Shown: piece after piece, positions 54,821-62,017 of the stretch | How positions within the stretch are numbered: the first letter of the stretch is position 1 | How the letters are laid out: every line of letters begins with the position of its first letter | Source of the DNA: Sphingomonas sp. | Lineage (GTDB): Bacteria; Pseudomonadota; Alphaproteobacteria; Sphingomonadales; Sphingomonadaceae | Assembly: GCA_019635535.1 (NCBI GenBank) | Contig: JAHBZH010000001.1 | Coordinates: 2,198,995 to 2,262,994, forward strand | Direction of reading: 5' to 3' | DNA length: 64,000 bases | The notes under the pieces: generated by a model | The model's database searches: none | What the model was told of the DNA's origin: nothing | The model's input: the letters and a program-made list of their open reading frames with translations, nothing else | Translations under genes and position numbers: made by a program

Positions 54821-55695
54821 CCGATCCGAAGCTCACCGCCGCCATCGCGCTGCACGACCGCTTCACGCACGGCCACATGGACCGGCGGGCCTTCATGGCG
54901 GAGCTGACCCGGATCGCCGGCTGCGGCGCGGCGGCAACGATGCTGCTGTCCAGCGTCGCGGCCCATGCCCAGGCCGCGCCGGCCATGGCGGCGGACGATC
55001 CGCGCATCCGGGGCCGCGATGTCGATTGGGAGGTCGCGCCCGGGCGGCGCTATCGCGGCTACCGGGCATCGCCGGCCGGAGCGGGCGCGAGCACGCCCGT
55101 GGTGATCGTCATCCACGAGAATCGCGGCCTGAACGAACATACGCGCGATGTCGCGCGGCGGCTCGCGGTGGCGGGTTATGTGGGGCTGGCGCCGGATTTC
55201 CTAAGCCCCGCGGGCGGCACGCCGGCCGACGAGGATCGCGCGCGGGAGATGATCGGCCAGCTCGACATGCCGCAGACGGTCGCCGATGGCGTCGCGACCA
55301 TTCGCATGGCTAAGGTCGTGGATAGCGGCCCGCGCAAGGTGGGGATTGTCGGCTTCTGCTGGGGCGGCGCGATGGTGAACCGGCTGGCGGTGGCGTCCGG
55401 CGACGCACTCGATGCCGGCGTCTCCTTCTACGGCCCCGCGCCCGATCCGGCGGAAGCCGCGCGCGTCCATGCCGCGATGCTGGTCATCCTTGCCGGGCTC
55501 GACGCGCGCGTAAACGCGACCGGCGAACCCTGGATCGCCGCCCTGCGCGCCGCCGGCAAGGGCGACGGCATCACCTATCCGGACGTCAACCACGCCTTCC
55601 ACAACGACACATCGGAAGCGCGCTACAATCGCGATGCGGCCGAGGCCGCCTGGGCGGCGACATTGGCGCATTTCGCGCGCCATCTCGGCACATAG
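54817..55695 (+). CDS. Dienelactone hydrolase family protein with Tat-like signal
   Basis: A 292-residue alpha/beta hydrolase. The N-terminus MDRRAFMAELTRIAG then a hydrophobic stretch to AAHAQA looks like a Tat-type signal. Catalytic triad of the DLH family: Cys in GFCWGG (near residue 183), Asp in LAGLDARVN (near 229) and His in VNHAFHND (near 261). VIHENRGLNEHTRDVARRLA is the typical early segment. It is probably exported and hydrolyses lactones or esters; the substrate is unknown. Confidence 0.88.
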   Translation: MTDPKLTAAIALHDRFTHGHMDRRAFMAELTRIAGCGAAATMLLSSVAAHAQAAPAMAADDPRIRGRDVDWEVAPGRRYRGYRASPAGAGASTPVVIVIHENRGLNEHTRDVARRLAVAGYVGLAPDFLSPAGGTPADEDRAREMIGQLDMPQTVADGVATIRMAKVVDSGPRKVGIVGFCWGGAMVNRLAVASGDALDAGVSFYGPAPDPAEAARVHAAMLVILAGLDARVNATGEPWIAALRAAGKGDGITYPDVNHAFHNDTSEARYNRDAAEAAWAATLAHFARHLGT

Positions 55696-55748
55696 GCCAG
55701 CGTCCGCCCCGCGCGAAGCGGAGCGGGCGCGTCGGGCGGCTGAGGGGC

Positions 55749-56198
55749 TCAGCGGCTGCCGCGGGATCGGGAAGGCGTCGGCGCCGGCGGGTTCGCGGCG
55801 TTCCAGCGCCGACGGGCGGGATTGTGTGCCGTTTCACCCGGATTGGCGGCGTTCCAGCGCCGACGGGCCGTGCTGTGCGACGGCTCTTTCGGATTGGCCG
55901 CGTTCCAGCGGCGGCGAGCCGTGCTGCGGTCGCGCTCGCCTCGCTCCGGCCGCTCGACTCTGGGCCGGATGGGTTGCAGCCGGGTTCCGGTCAGGACTTC
56001 GTCACGCACGCTGCCACCGCGCAAGTCGCCGCCGCGCACCGCGTCGGGATTGCGCGCCGTTGCGGCCGTACGGCCCGCGTCCATACGCTGATCGACGCGC
56101 GGGGCGCCGACCGTGCCTCCCGCTTCGCCGCGTTGCGCCGATACCGCCGCCGACGCGCACAACGCGGCGGCGAGGCCGATCATGGTGATGATTCTCAT
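55749..56198 (-). CDS. Small exported protein with three RRRWNAANP repeats
   Basis: A 149-residue protein. Signal peptide at residues 1-22 (ends ASAAVSAQ). A middle part rich in R, G and D (TARNPDAVRGGDLRGGSVRDEV), then three tandem 17-residue repeats, each ARRRWNAANP plus a variable linker, ending SRSRGSR. I recognise no family. The start ATG 56198 is preceded by GAAGGAGAG. It follows the sigma and partner genes on the same strand but has its own ECF-type promoter (56248-56276), so it is likely a target of that sigma factor. Confidence 0.75.
   Translation of the reverse strand: MRIITMIGLAAALCASAAVSAQRGEAGGTVGAPRVDQRMDAGRTAATARNPDAVRGGDLRGGSVRDEVLTGTRLQPIRPRVERPERGERDRSTARRRWNAANPKEPSHSTARRRWNAANPGETAHNPARRRWNAANPPAPTPSRSRGSR
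55795..55947. repeat. Three tandem 51-bp repeats
   Basis: Copies begin at 55795, 55846 and 55897 (GCGGCGTTCCAGCG or GCCGCGTTCCAGCG). Each encodes ARRRWNAANP plus seven variable residues on the minus strand. The WNAANP core is conserved while linkers differ, so protein-level selection rather than recent duplication maintains it. Confidence 0.85.
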
Positions 56199-56247
56199 GT
56201 CGCTCTCCTTCACAATCGAGGGAGAGGGCGGCCGCCGCTCCCGAAAC

Positions 56248-56276
56248 CCTAACGCGGCGGCCCGGAAAACCCTTCG
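56248..56276 (-). promoter_or_regulatory. ECF-type promoter of the RRRWNAANP gene
   Basis: Minus strand: CGAAGG (56276-56271), 16 bases, CGTTAGG (56254-56248). It lies 50 bases before the start codon, in the gap after the partner gene. Spacing and both elements are the same as in the two promoters at 57672-57727; the extended CGAAGGGTTTT is shared with the beta-barrel promoter. Confidence 0.7.
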
Positions 56277-56281
56277 GCGGA

Positions 56282-57043
56282 TCAGTCGCGCCGCAATCGG
56301 CGCATGCGTTCGCGGCGCTCCTGCAGCCGCTGCGTCCGCTCGATCTGGGCCTGGCGCGCGGCGCGCAGCCGTTCGGCCCGCTCGATCCGCTCCCGCCGCA
56401 AGCGCAGCTGCTCGTCCGCGACAGGCGACGGAGTGCGAAGCTCGGGCGTTGCGACGCGAGCCGGCTGCTCCTCGCGAAGGACGGGTGGTGGCGCGGCGAT
56501 CTCGATGCGCGGGAGGACAGGGATTTCGGACCGCACCAGTGGCGGTTCGGGAGATGCCGTGGCCGGCGCCTGCACATCCGTCGCGGGCGGCTCCGGCGGC
56601 GGCGCTTCGCGCGAAGCCTGCGGTGTGGCGACGGAAGGCGGCGCTTCCGGCAAAGGCGTCAAAACGGGCGGCGGCACCGAAACGGGCGGCGGAGCGGCAG
56701 GTACGGGAGGTGCGCTCGGCGCGGCCGGCGCGCGTTCGATAAAGGGCAGCCGGGTCAGCACCGCCTCCACCAGCGGCAGCCCGTCGAGCTTCACGCCGGC
56801 CAGGGTCGCGGCCACCGCGCCGGTGACTGCAAGCCCGAACGCCACGCCCCCGGCGAGCAGCGGACGGCGCAGCCACGCCCCGCGCCGGTCGCGTCGCGGC
56901 AGGCCTGCGGCACGGCGGGCCTGCGCCGCGCGCGGTTCCTGCGGCAGCGCCAGCGCGGCGGCGACCGCGCGGGCGGCCAGATCGGCCGGCGGCGACGGCG
57001 GCGCATATTCGGCGAGCAGCGCGTCGAGGGCATGATCGGTCAT
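56282..57043 (-). CDS. Single-helix membrane protein, putative anti-sigma partner
   Basis: A 253-residue protein. The N-terminal 60 residues (MTDHALDALLAEYAPPSPPADLAARAVAAAL) are cytoplasmic. One membrane helix follows (about 63-83, LLAGGVAFGLAVTGAVAATLAG), then a proline-rich periplasmic stretch (about 105-185) and an arginine-rich helical tail with heptad-like RIERAERLRAARQAQIERTQ. It overlaps the sigma gene by four bases. Position and topology are those of an anti-sigma factor, although no zinc or ZAS motif is visible; the role is inferred. Confidence 0.65.
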   Translation of the reverse strand: MTDHALDALLAEYAPPSPPADLAARAVAAALALPQEPRAAQARRAAGLPRRDRRGAWLRRPLLAGGVAFGLAVTGAVAATLAGVKLDGLPLVEAVLTRLPFIERAPAAPSAPPVPAAPPPVSVPPPVLTPLPEAPPSVATPQASREAPPPEPPATDVQAPATASPEPPLVRSEIPVLPRIEIAAPPPVLREEQPARVATPELRTPSPVADEQLRLRRERIERAERLRAARQAQIERTQRLQERRERMRRLRRD

Positions 57044-57648
57044 TCGCGCGCTCCTTCGTCCAGCAACCCCCGGTCCGCCAGCGACCGGGCCAGCGCCTGG
57101 CGCGCACGGACCAGCAGCGATTCGAGCGCCTTGACTCCGATGCCCAGAATTGCCGCCGCCTCGGCGTTCGACACACCCTCATGGTAAGTGAGCACGATCG
57201 CAGCGCGATGACGGTCGGGCAACGCCTGGATCGAAGCCGCGATCGCCTCGCCCCGCCGTGTCGCGTCGAGCGTGACGTCCGCCGGCGGCGCCTCGTCTGC
57301 GCGCTCGGGCAGCCCTTCGTCACCGACAAAGCGGGGGCGGCGCAGCCGATCCAGGCAGGCATTGGTGGAAATCCGCCTGAGCCAGCCGCCCAGGCCCCCG
57401 CCCGCCGGCGTCCAGCCCCTGGCGTTGACCCACAATTTGACGAACGTCTCCTGCACCACGTCTTCCGCTTCCGTCGCATCGCCCAGCACCCGCCAGGCGA
57501 TCGCATGGACCATCGCCGTGTGCCGGGCCACCAGCAGTTCGAACGCCGGGGCATCGCCCGCCGCGACGCGGGTCATCAGCGCGCGCTCGTCCGTGTCGCG
57601 GCCGGCGCGCACGGATTTCTCGTTCGCCTCTATGCCCAAATTCAGCAC
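57040..57648 (-). CDS. ECF-type RNA polymerase sigma factor
   Basis: A protein of about 202 residues. Region 2: FELLVARHTAMVHAIAWRVLGDATEAEDVVQETFVKLW fragments (residues 37-73) with the DVVQETF core. Region 4: RHRAAIVLTYHEGVSNAEAAAILGIGVKALESLLVRARQAL fragments (about 147-187). The start is GTG 57648; GTG 57612 or ATG 57576 are possible. It has an ECF-type promoter just upstream (57672-57700), identical in form to two neighbouring promoters, which suggests autoregulation. The overlapping downstream gene probably encodes its anti-sigma factor. Confidence 0.92.
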   Translation of the reverse strand: MLNLGIEANEKSVRAGRDTDERALMTRVAAGDAPAFELLVARHTAMVHAIAWRVLGDATEAEDVVQETFVKLWVNARGWTPAGGGLGGWLRRISTNACLDRLRRPRFVGDEGLPERADEAPPADVTLDATRRGEAIAASIQALPDRHRAAIVLTYHEGVSNAEAAAILGIGVKALESLLVRARQALARSLADRGLLDEGARE

Positions 57649-57671
57649 ATTTCCGTTCCCGCGGCTGAAGG

Positions 57672-57700
57672 CCTAACGCGGATACGCCGAATTTCCTTCG
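57672..57700 (-). promoter_or_regulatory. ECF-type promoter of the sigma gene
   Basis: Minus strand: CGAAGG (57700-57695), 16 bases, CGTTAGG (57678-57672), leaving a leader of under 25 bases. The -35 is half of the palindrome CCTTCGAAGG, whose other half serves the divergent promoter. Confidence 0.72.
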
Positions 57701-57727
57701 AAGGGTTTTACCGCGCCCGCCGTTAAG
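57699..57727 (+). promoter_or_regulatory. ECF-type promoter of the beta-barrel gene
   Basis: Plus strand: CGAAGG (57699-57704), 16 bases, CGTTAAG (57721-57727). It overlaps the sigma-gene promoter by two bases in the -35 palindrome. The barrel gene's ATG is 22 bases after the -10. Confidence 0.7.
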
Positions 57728-57748
57728 GGAGAAGAGTGGGAGGGGGCC

Positions 57749-58588
57749 ATGTCACCACGCCATCTGATCTGGGCACTTGCCCTGTGGCCGGCTGGCGCGT
57801 CGGCAAGCGACTGGTCGCTGTCGCTGAGCGGCGGCATCGCGACCGTCGCAGGCGAAGGCGGGCAGCCTTTCGCTTCCGCCACGATCTACCGTTATGTCGG
57901 CGCCGGTTTCGTCCGCGCCGGCGCGACCTGGTTCGACGGCGAAGGCGATCCGGATGTCGCCGAGCCGCTGCCTGCCCAGACCCGCCAGGTCACTTTCGGC
58001 GGCGGCTATCAGGCCGGACGCATCTTGCTCGACGCCTATGTGACGCTGGGCAGCCGCGATTTCACGCCGCCCGGCCCCGACCGGACGAACGGGCGCATCG
58101 TCCGCGCCGAGACCGACGGCGGCCTGTTCACCCTCGGCGGCTCGGTCACGCTGGACGCGCCGGTCGGCGACAGGTGGCTGGTCGCGCCGTTCCTGTCGCT
58201 GAGCTACAGCGAAGTGGACACGGCGCGCACGCTTGTACCACAGGCCGGCGATCCCGTGATCGTGAAAAGTCGGGAAAGCGGGCTGACCGGTATCGCCGGC
58301 CTCTCGGCGGAACGGCTCTGGGAAGGCGGCAGCCTCGGCGTTTATCTGGCTGGCGCCGCGACCTCGAACCGCGCCTCGATCAACCGGCAGGGAAGCGGGC
58401 TGCTCGCCGCGCGCACACCGCAATTGATCCGGGCCGAGGATGAGAAGGACGGTTGGGTCGAATATGGCCTGTCCGGCTCGATCCGTCTGTCCGATGCCCT
58501 CACGCTGGACGCGGCGCTGGTGCGCACCGCCGGCTTCAGCCGAGGCGAGACGACGTCCGCTTCGGCGGGCATCGGCATCCGGTTCTGA
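57749..58588 (+). CDS. Outer membrane beta-barrel protein
   Basis: A 279-residue protein. Signal peptide to about residue 19 (AGASAS). The remainder is alternating beta-strand pattern with short turns: DWSLSLSGGIATVAG, RQVTFGGGYQAGRILLDAYVTLGSRDF fragments, FLSLSYSEVD and VEYGLSGSIRLSDALTLDAALV fragments, ending in SAGIGIRF with a terminal phenylalanine. It resembles autotransporter-type barrels without a passenger, but no family is certain. Its promoter shares the ECF motif with the divergent sigma operon, so it is a likely target. Ribosome site GGAGGGGG. Confidence 0.75.
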   Translation: MSPRHLIWALALWPAGASASDWSLSLSGGIATVAGEGGQPFASATIYRYVGAGFVRAGATWFDGEGDPDVAEPLPAQTRQVTFGGGYQAGRILLDAYVTLGSRDFTPPGPDRTNGRIVRAETDGGLFTLGGSVTLDAPVGDRWLVAPFLSLSYSEVDTARTLVPQAGDPVIVKSRESGLTGIAGLSAERLWEGGSLGVYLAGAATSNRASINRQGSGLLAARTPQLIRAEDEKDGWVEYGLSGSIRLSDALTLDAALVRTAGFSRGETTSASAGIGIRF

Positions 58589-58602
58589 CGCTCATGCAAA
58601 AA

Positions 58603-58624
58603 GGCCCGGCGCTTCCGCCGGGCC
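58603..58624. terminator. Bidirectional terminator between beta-barrel and BI-1 genes
   Basis: Perfect 8-bp stem GGCCCGGC / GCCGGGCC with 6-base loop. On the minus strand it is followed by TTTTTGCATG, a good terminator for the BI-1 gene; on the plus strand only TT follows. Confidence 0.85.
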
Positions 58625-58650
58625 TTCCCGTTTCGCGTCTCGGTCGCCGA

Positions 58651-59376
58651 CTATTCGCGGCCGCCGAGGAACTGCAGCAGGAAAGTGAACATGTTGACGA
58701 AGTCGAGATAGAGCGACAGCGCCCCCATGATCACCGTCTTGCCGATCATGTCCGTGCCCGCGACATAGGCGTACATGCTCTTGATCCGCTGCGTGTCATA
58801 AGCGGTGAGGCCCGCGAACACGAGAACGCCGATCGCGCTGATCGCGAGCTGGAGGGCCGAGGATTGCAGCCACAGGTTGAACAGCAAGGCGACGATGATG
58901 CCGACCACGCCCATGATCAGGAACGTGCCGAAGCCGCTGAGATCGCGCTTCGTCGTGTAGCCGTAGAGGCTGAGGCTGACGAATGCCGCAGCGGTCGCGA
59001 AGAAGGTGGTCGCGATCGACGTGCCGGTGAAGACCAGGAAGATCGACGACATCGACAGGCCCATCACGACGGCGAAGGCCCAGAACAGGGCCTGCGCGGC
59101 GCCGGTCGACAGCCGGTTGATGCCGAAGCTCAGCACCATCACGAACGCCAGCGGCGAGAGCATGATGACCCAGCGAAGCGGCGTCACGAGAACCTGTTCC
59201 GCGAAACCGGAGCTTGCGAACAGCAAAGCGACGATACCGGTGAGCAGCACGCCGCTGGCCATGTAATTGTAGACCGACAGCATGTAGGAGCGAAGACCGG
59301 CGTCGAACGCGACATCGCGCGTTCCGGCCGTTGCCTGCGCCGGCCCGCCATATTGCGGGTCAGACCAATTCGCCAT
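58651..59376 (-). CDS. Bax inhibitor-1/YccA family membrane protein
   Basis: A 241-residue integral membrane protein with about seven helices. Family features: LRSYMLSVYNYMASGVLLTGIVALL fragments at residues 28-52, a long central hydrophobic core, and the C-terminal AYDTQRIKSMY with SLYLDFVNMFTFLLQFLG. Bacterial members (YccA, YbhL) associate with or modulate membrane proteostasis; YccA is an FtsH substrate. ATG 59376 has AAGGAG upstream. A heat-shock-type promoter precedes it, which fits such a role. Confidence 0.92.
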   Translation of the reverse strand: MANWSDPQYGGPAQATAGTRDVAFDAGLRSYMLSVYNYMASGVLLTGIVALLFASSGFAEQVLVTPLRWVIMLSPLAFVMVLSFGINRLSTGAAQALFWAFAVVMGLSMSSIFLVFTGTSIATTFFATAAAFVSLSLYGYTTKRDLSGFGTFLIMGVVGIIVALLFNLWLQSSALQLAISAIGVLVFAGLTAYDTQRIKSMYAYVAGTDMIGKTVIMGALSLYLDFVNMFTFLLQFLGGRE

Positions 59377-59414
59377 TTTCAAACTCCTTGTTTCCGGTCG
59401 AATATCAAACACGG

Positions 59415-59446
59415 CCAATATCGGGAGATTCCGGCCTCCTTTCAAG
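59415..59446 (-). promoter_or_regulatory. Candidate RpoH (heat-shock) promoter of BI-1 gene
   Basis: Minus strand: CTTG (59446-59443), 18 bases, CCGATATTGG (59424-59415). It matches CTTG-N17/18-CYTATNTNNG at all but one defined position. The first bases CTTGAAA also fit the longer -35 form. Confidence 0.6.
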
Positions 59447-59524
59447 CAAAACCGGTCCCGGAAGGCGTGATGCGCCGTTCCAAATCCTGTGATTCTTGCC
59501 GAAAGCTTTGATATCGAGCCTGTC

Positions 59525-60058
59525 ATGCAGCGCTTGTTCGTCGCCATCCGCCCCCCGTCCGATATCCGCGCGATCCTGCTCGCCGCGATGGGCGGAATCA
59601 GCGCCGCGCGCTGGCAAAGCGACGCCCAGCTCCATCTCACCTTGCGCTTCATCGGGGAGGTCGACCGCCATCTCGCGAGCGATGTCCGCGCCGCACTGGC
59701 CAGCGTCCATCATCCCGGTTTCGAGATCGCGCTCGACGGGGTCGGCGCGTTCGAGAAGCGCGGTCGCGTCGATGCTGTCTGGGCCGGCGTGACCCCGCAC
59801 GCGCCGCTGCGGGCGCTGCACAAGAAAATCGATCAGGCGCTGCTCCGGGTGGGAGTGGAGCCGGACCGACGCGCCTATCTGCCGCATATCACATTGGCCC
59901 GTCTGAGCCGCCACGCCGGTTCCGTGGGCGGTTTCGTCGGGCTGTCGGGCGGCCTGTCCAGCACGTCTTTTCGTATCGACGGATTCGCTCTCTTCGAAAG
60001 CCAGCTGGCGCCCGAAGGCGCCGTCTATGGCGAAACCGCGCGCTATTCGCTCGATTGA
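59525..60058 (+). CDS. thpR: RNA 2',3'-cyclic phosphodiesterase (2'-5' RNA ligase family)
   Basis: A 177-residue 2H phosphoesterase. The two catalytic H-x-T/S-x motifs are HLTLRFIGEV (near residues 36-45) and HITLARLSR (near 122-130). QRLFVAIRPPSDIR is the typical start, so ATG 59525 is preferred over the ATG at 59489. It hydrolyses 2',3'-cyclic phosphates on RNA, and some members ligate tRNA halves. Its 3' end overlaps sdpI convergently by 16 bases. Confidence 0.92.
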   Translation: MQRLFVAIRPPSDIRAILLAAMGGISAARWQSDAQLHLTLRFIGEVDRHLASDVRAALASVHHPGFEIALDGVGAFEKRGRVDAVWAGVTPHAPLRALHKKIDQALLRVGVEPDRRAYLPHITLARLSRHAGSVGGFVGLSGGLSSTSFRIDGFALFESQLAPEGAVYGETARYSLD

Positions 60059-60714
60059 TCCTTGCGCAGCCGGCGCCACAGCAGGAAGGAATAGGTAACC
60101 GGGACCAATATGGTCAGCGCGATCACGGCCATGAACACCGGCACGGTGATGGAGGGCGGCGCGCCGGTCACGGCGAGCACGAGCAGCAGCAGCCCGGAAG
60201 CGACCATCAACCAGCCGCCCAGCCTGTGCGTGCGGATCCACACCTCCTCATTGGCCAGCGTCCAGGGTGTACGGATGCCGACCATGAACATGCGCCGCGA
60301 CTTGCCGAGTTGATTGCCGATCAGCAGGAAGAGGATGCCGATGCCGCCGGTCAGAAGCTGGGGGACCGCCACGGGCCGGTCCAGCGCGACACCAAGGATC
60401 GCGACATAGGCCAAGCCCAGCACGAACAATGTGCCAAGCCAGCTCGCCAGATAAAGGCCCTGGCTGCGCTCCAGCCCTCTCTTCTTGGGCTCCAGCGCCG
60501 GCAGGAAATAGAGTAGCAACGACACGCCGGCGGTCATACCCGGCAGCATCAACAACGCCTCCCATTTGCCGGCGAAGCGATCCGCCTCTCCCGCGATGTT
60601 CCAGTGCACCGGCAGCAGCGCATCGTCGGGCAGACGCAGTCCCACCCACAAGCCGGCCGCCAGCATCGTCAGCACCACGATCGCCGAAGCGATCCCCATC
60701 GTCTTGCGCGTCAT
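60043..60714 (-). CDS. SdpI family membrane protein
   Basis: A 223-residue integral membrane protein with six hydrophobic segments. The DUF1648 part (about 1-60) has LPVHWNIAGEADRFAGKW, followed by an SdpI domain (about 110-220) with GNQLGKSRRMFMVGIRTPWTLANEEVW fragments and GWLMVASGL. In Bacillus, SdpI is an immunity and signal-transducing protein that sequesters the repressor SdpR. Here it overlaps an ArsR-type gene by ATGA, the same pairing. No SdpC-like toxin is visible, so the signal may be different. Confidence 0.88.
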   Translation of the reverse strand: MTRKTMGIASAIVVLTMLAAGLWVGLRLPDDALLPVHWNIAGEADRFAGKWEALLMLPGMTAGVSLLLYFLPALEPKKRGLERSQGLYLASWLGTLFVLGLAYVAILGVALDRPVAVPQLLTGGIGILFLLIGNQLGKSRRMFMVGIRTPWTLANEEVWIRTHRLGGWLMVASGLLLLVLAVTGAPPSITVPVFMAVIALTILVPVTYSFLLWRRLRKDQSSE

Positions 60715-61001
60715 GCCCCCTCTCCCCTTCCCACCTTTTCGGCACGGCCGCCGAAGCGGCCCATGAAACCCATCACGGCTTCCTCCAGCACCGACATGTT
60801 GATCGAATAGACGATGCTGGTGCCATGCTGGTCGGCATGGATCAGCCCCGCCTCCCTGAGCTTGGCGAAATGGCCCGACATGGTCGGCTTGGAAACGTCG
60901 AATGCCTCCGCGATCTCGCCGGCCGTTTTCGAGCCGCTCTTCAGCATTTCGAGGATCGCGCGGCGCGTCGGATGCGCCAGCGCCTCGAAAACCGTGTTCA
61001 C
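60711..61001 (-). CDS. ArsR/SdpR family transcriptional repressor
   Basis: A 96-residue winged-helix protein starting at GTG. VFEALAHPTRRAILEML at residues 4-20 is the ArsR-family start, with the recognition helix KPTMSGHFAKLREAGLI near 39-55. There is no metal-binding CxC motif. With sdpI downstream it fits the autorepressor SdpR. It overlaps the upstream hydrolase by GTGA. The inverted repeat GTTATT-N5-AATAAC in the operon promoter is its likely operator. Confidence 0.9.
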   Translation of the reverse strand: MNTVFEALAHPTRRAILEMLKSGSKTAGEIAEAFDVSKPTMSGHFAKLREAGLIHADQHGTSIVYSINMSVLEEAVMGFMGRFGGRAEKVGRGEGA

Positions 61002-61948
61002 CGCGCCGCCCGTACGAAATCCGCGATCGCGTCCGCTACGCCGGGCGCAAGCGGCAGGTCGGGGTCACCATAGGTGGCGAGATTGACGCCGCGATCGTCC
61101 GAGCCCACCGCCTTCAGCACATGATTGACCTCCGGCAGGATGACGAGCCTCGCCGCGGGATTCGCCTCGACGAGGCGTCGCGCATCGGCATCGCCGACCT
61201 GAATGTCGCGCCCGCCGTGCAGGATCAGGATCGGCCGCTCCGATCGCGCCGCTAGCGCAGCGGGATCATAGGAGAAGAGGCTGATCAGGAACCCCTGAAT
61301 CTGCGGTGAGAACAGGCCCTGCAGCGCGGGATGAAAGCCGGAGGGATCCACTCGCTCTCCCCGCTCAAGCCGGTCGATCGCCGGCAGCGCGTCCTCGAGC
61401 AAGGGCGCGTTGGCCGGGTTGGCGCGAAGTTGTTCGCGCAACACTTCGGCCAGCGGGCGGCCCGGTGCGGCGACGAGCAGCAGCCCGCACAGCCCTTCGC
61501 CCGCATCCTGCGCCGCTGCCAGCGCGACCAGCGCGCCTTCGCTGTGGCCCAGCAGCCAGGCGCAAGACGCACCGGTACGGCTCCTAGCCGCGGCAATCCA
61601 TGCCTGCATGTCCGCCGCATAATCCGCCACGGTCACGGCATTGGCGTCCGCCAAAGCGGCAGCGCTGCCGAACAGGCCGCGCTTGTCGATCCGGATCGTC
61701 GCGACGCCGCGCTCGGCCAGCGCCTCCGCGAGCAGGCGATAGGGCGCGGCGCGCACGCCCATCGGATTGTTGCCGTCCCGGTCCGTCGGCCCGGACCCGG
61801 GGATGATCAGCACTACGGGGGCGTTCGCGCCGTCCGCTGGCGCCAGCATCGTCCCCGCCAGCGTGCCCGACGGCCCCTGAACGTCGATCGCGGCTTCCAC
61901 CGGCGTCATGCCCAGGCTCGCGGCCAACAGGATCTCGATCCCACTCAT
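60998..61948 (-). CDS. Alpha/beta hydrolase
   Basis: A 316-residue hydrolase. The nucleophile elbow GHSEGA (Ser near residue 135), oxyanion region IPGSGPTDRDGNNPMG near 49-64, an acid in LHGGRDIQV (near 248), and catalytic His in VNHVLK (near 280). The N-terminus (IEILLAASLGMTPVEAA) may be a weak signal peptide. The family includes esterases and peptidases; the substrate is unknown. It is the first gene of the operon that ends with sdpR and sdpI. Confidence 0.85.
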   Translation of the reverse strand: MSGIEILLAASLGMTPVEAAIDVQGPSGTLAGTMLAPADGANAPVVLIIPGSGPTDRDGNNPMGVRAAPYRLLAEALAERGVATIRIDKRGLFGSAAALADANAVTVADYAADMQAWIAAARSRTGASCAWLLGHSEGALVALAAAQDAGEGLCGLLLVAAPGRPLAEVLREQLRANPANAPLLEDALPAIDRLERGERVDPSGFHPALQGLFSPQIQGFLISLFSYDPAALAARSERPILILHGGRDIQVGDADARRLVEANPAARLVILPEVNHVLKAVGSDDRGVNLATYGDPDLPLAPGVADAIADFVRAAR

Positions 61949-61971
61949 TTTCGCCTCCTCGCGGTTATTTC

Positions 61972-62010
61972 GTTATTTAGGCAATAACCAAAACAATGCG
62001 CGCGAGTCAA
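61972..62010 (-). promoter_or_regulatory. Promoter and operator of hydrolase-sdpR-sdpI operon
   Basis: Minus strand: TTGACT (62010-62005), 17 bases, TTATTG (61987-61982). The inverted repeat GTTATT-N5-AATAAC (61972-61988) covers the -10, with another GTTATT half-site at 61964-61969. It is an AT-rich island in GC-rich DNA, about 25 bases before the first ATG. Confidence 0.65.
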
Positions 62011-62017
62011 GCCGCGA

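Noticed and set aside
55749..57554. Single 601-residue protein covering the sigma, partner and repeat genes
   Set aside because: The long frame is a shadow of the sigma and partner genes; only its last 149 codons, after a good ribosome site, form a coherent exported protein.
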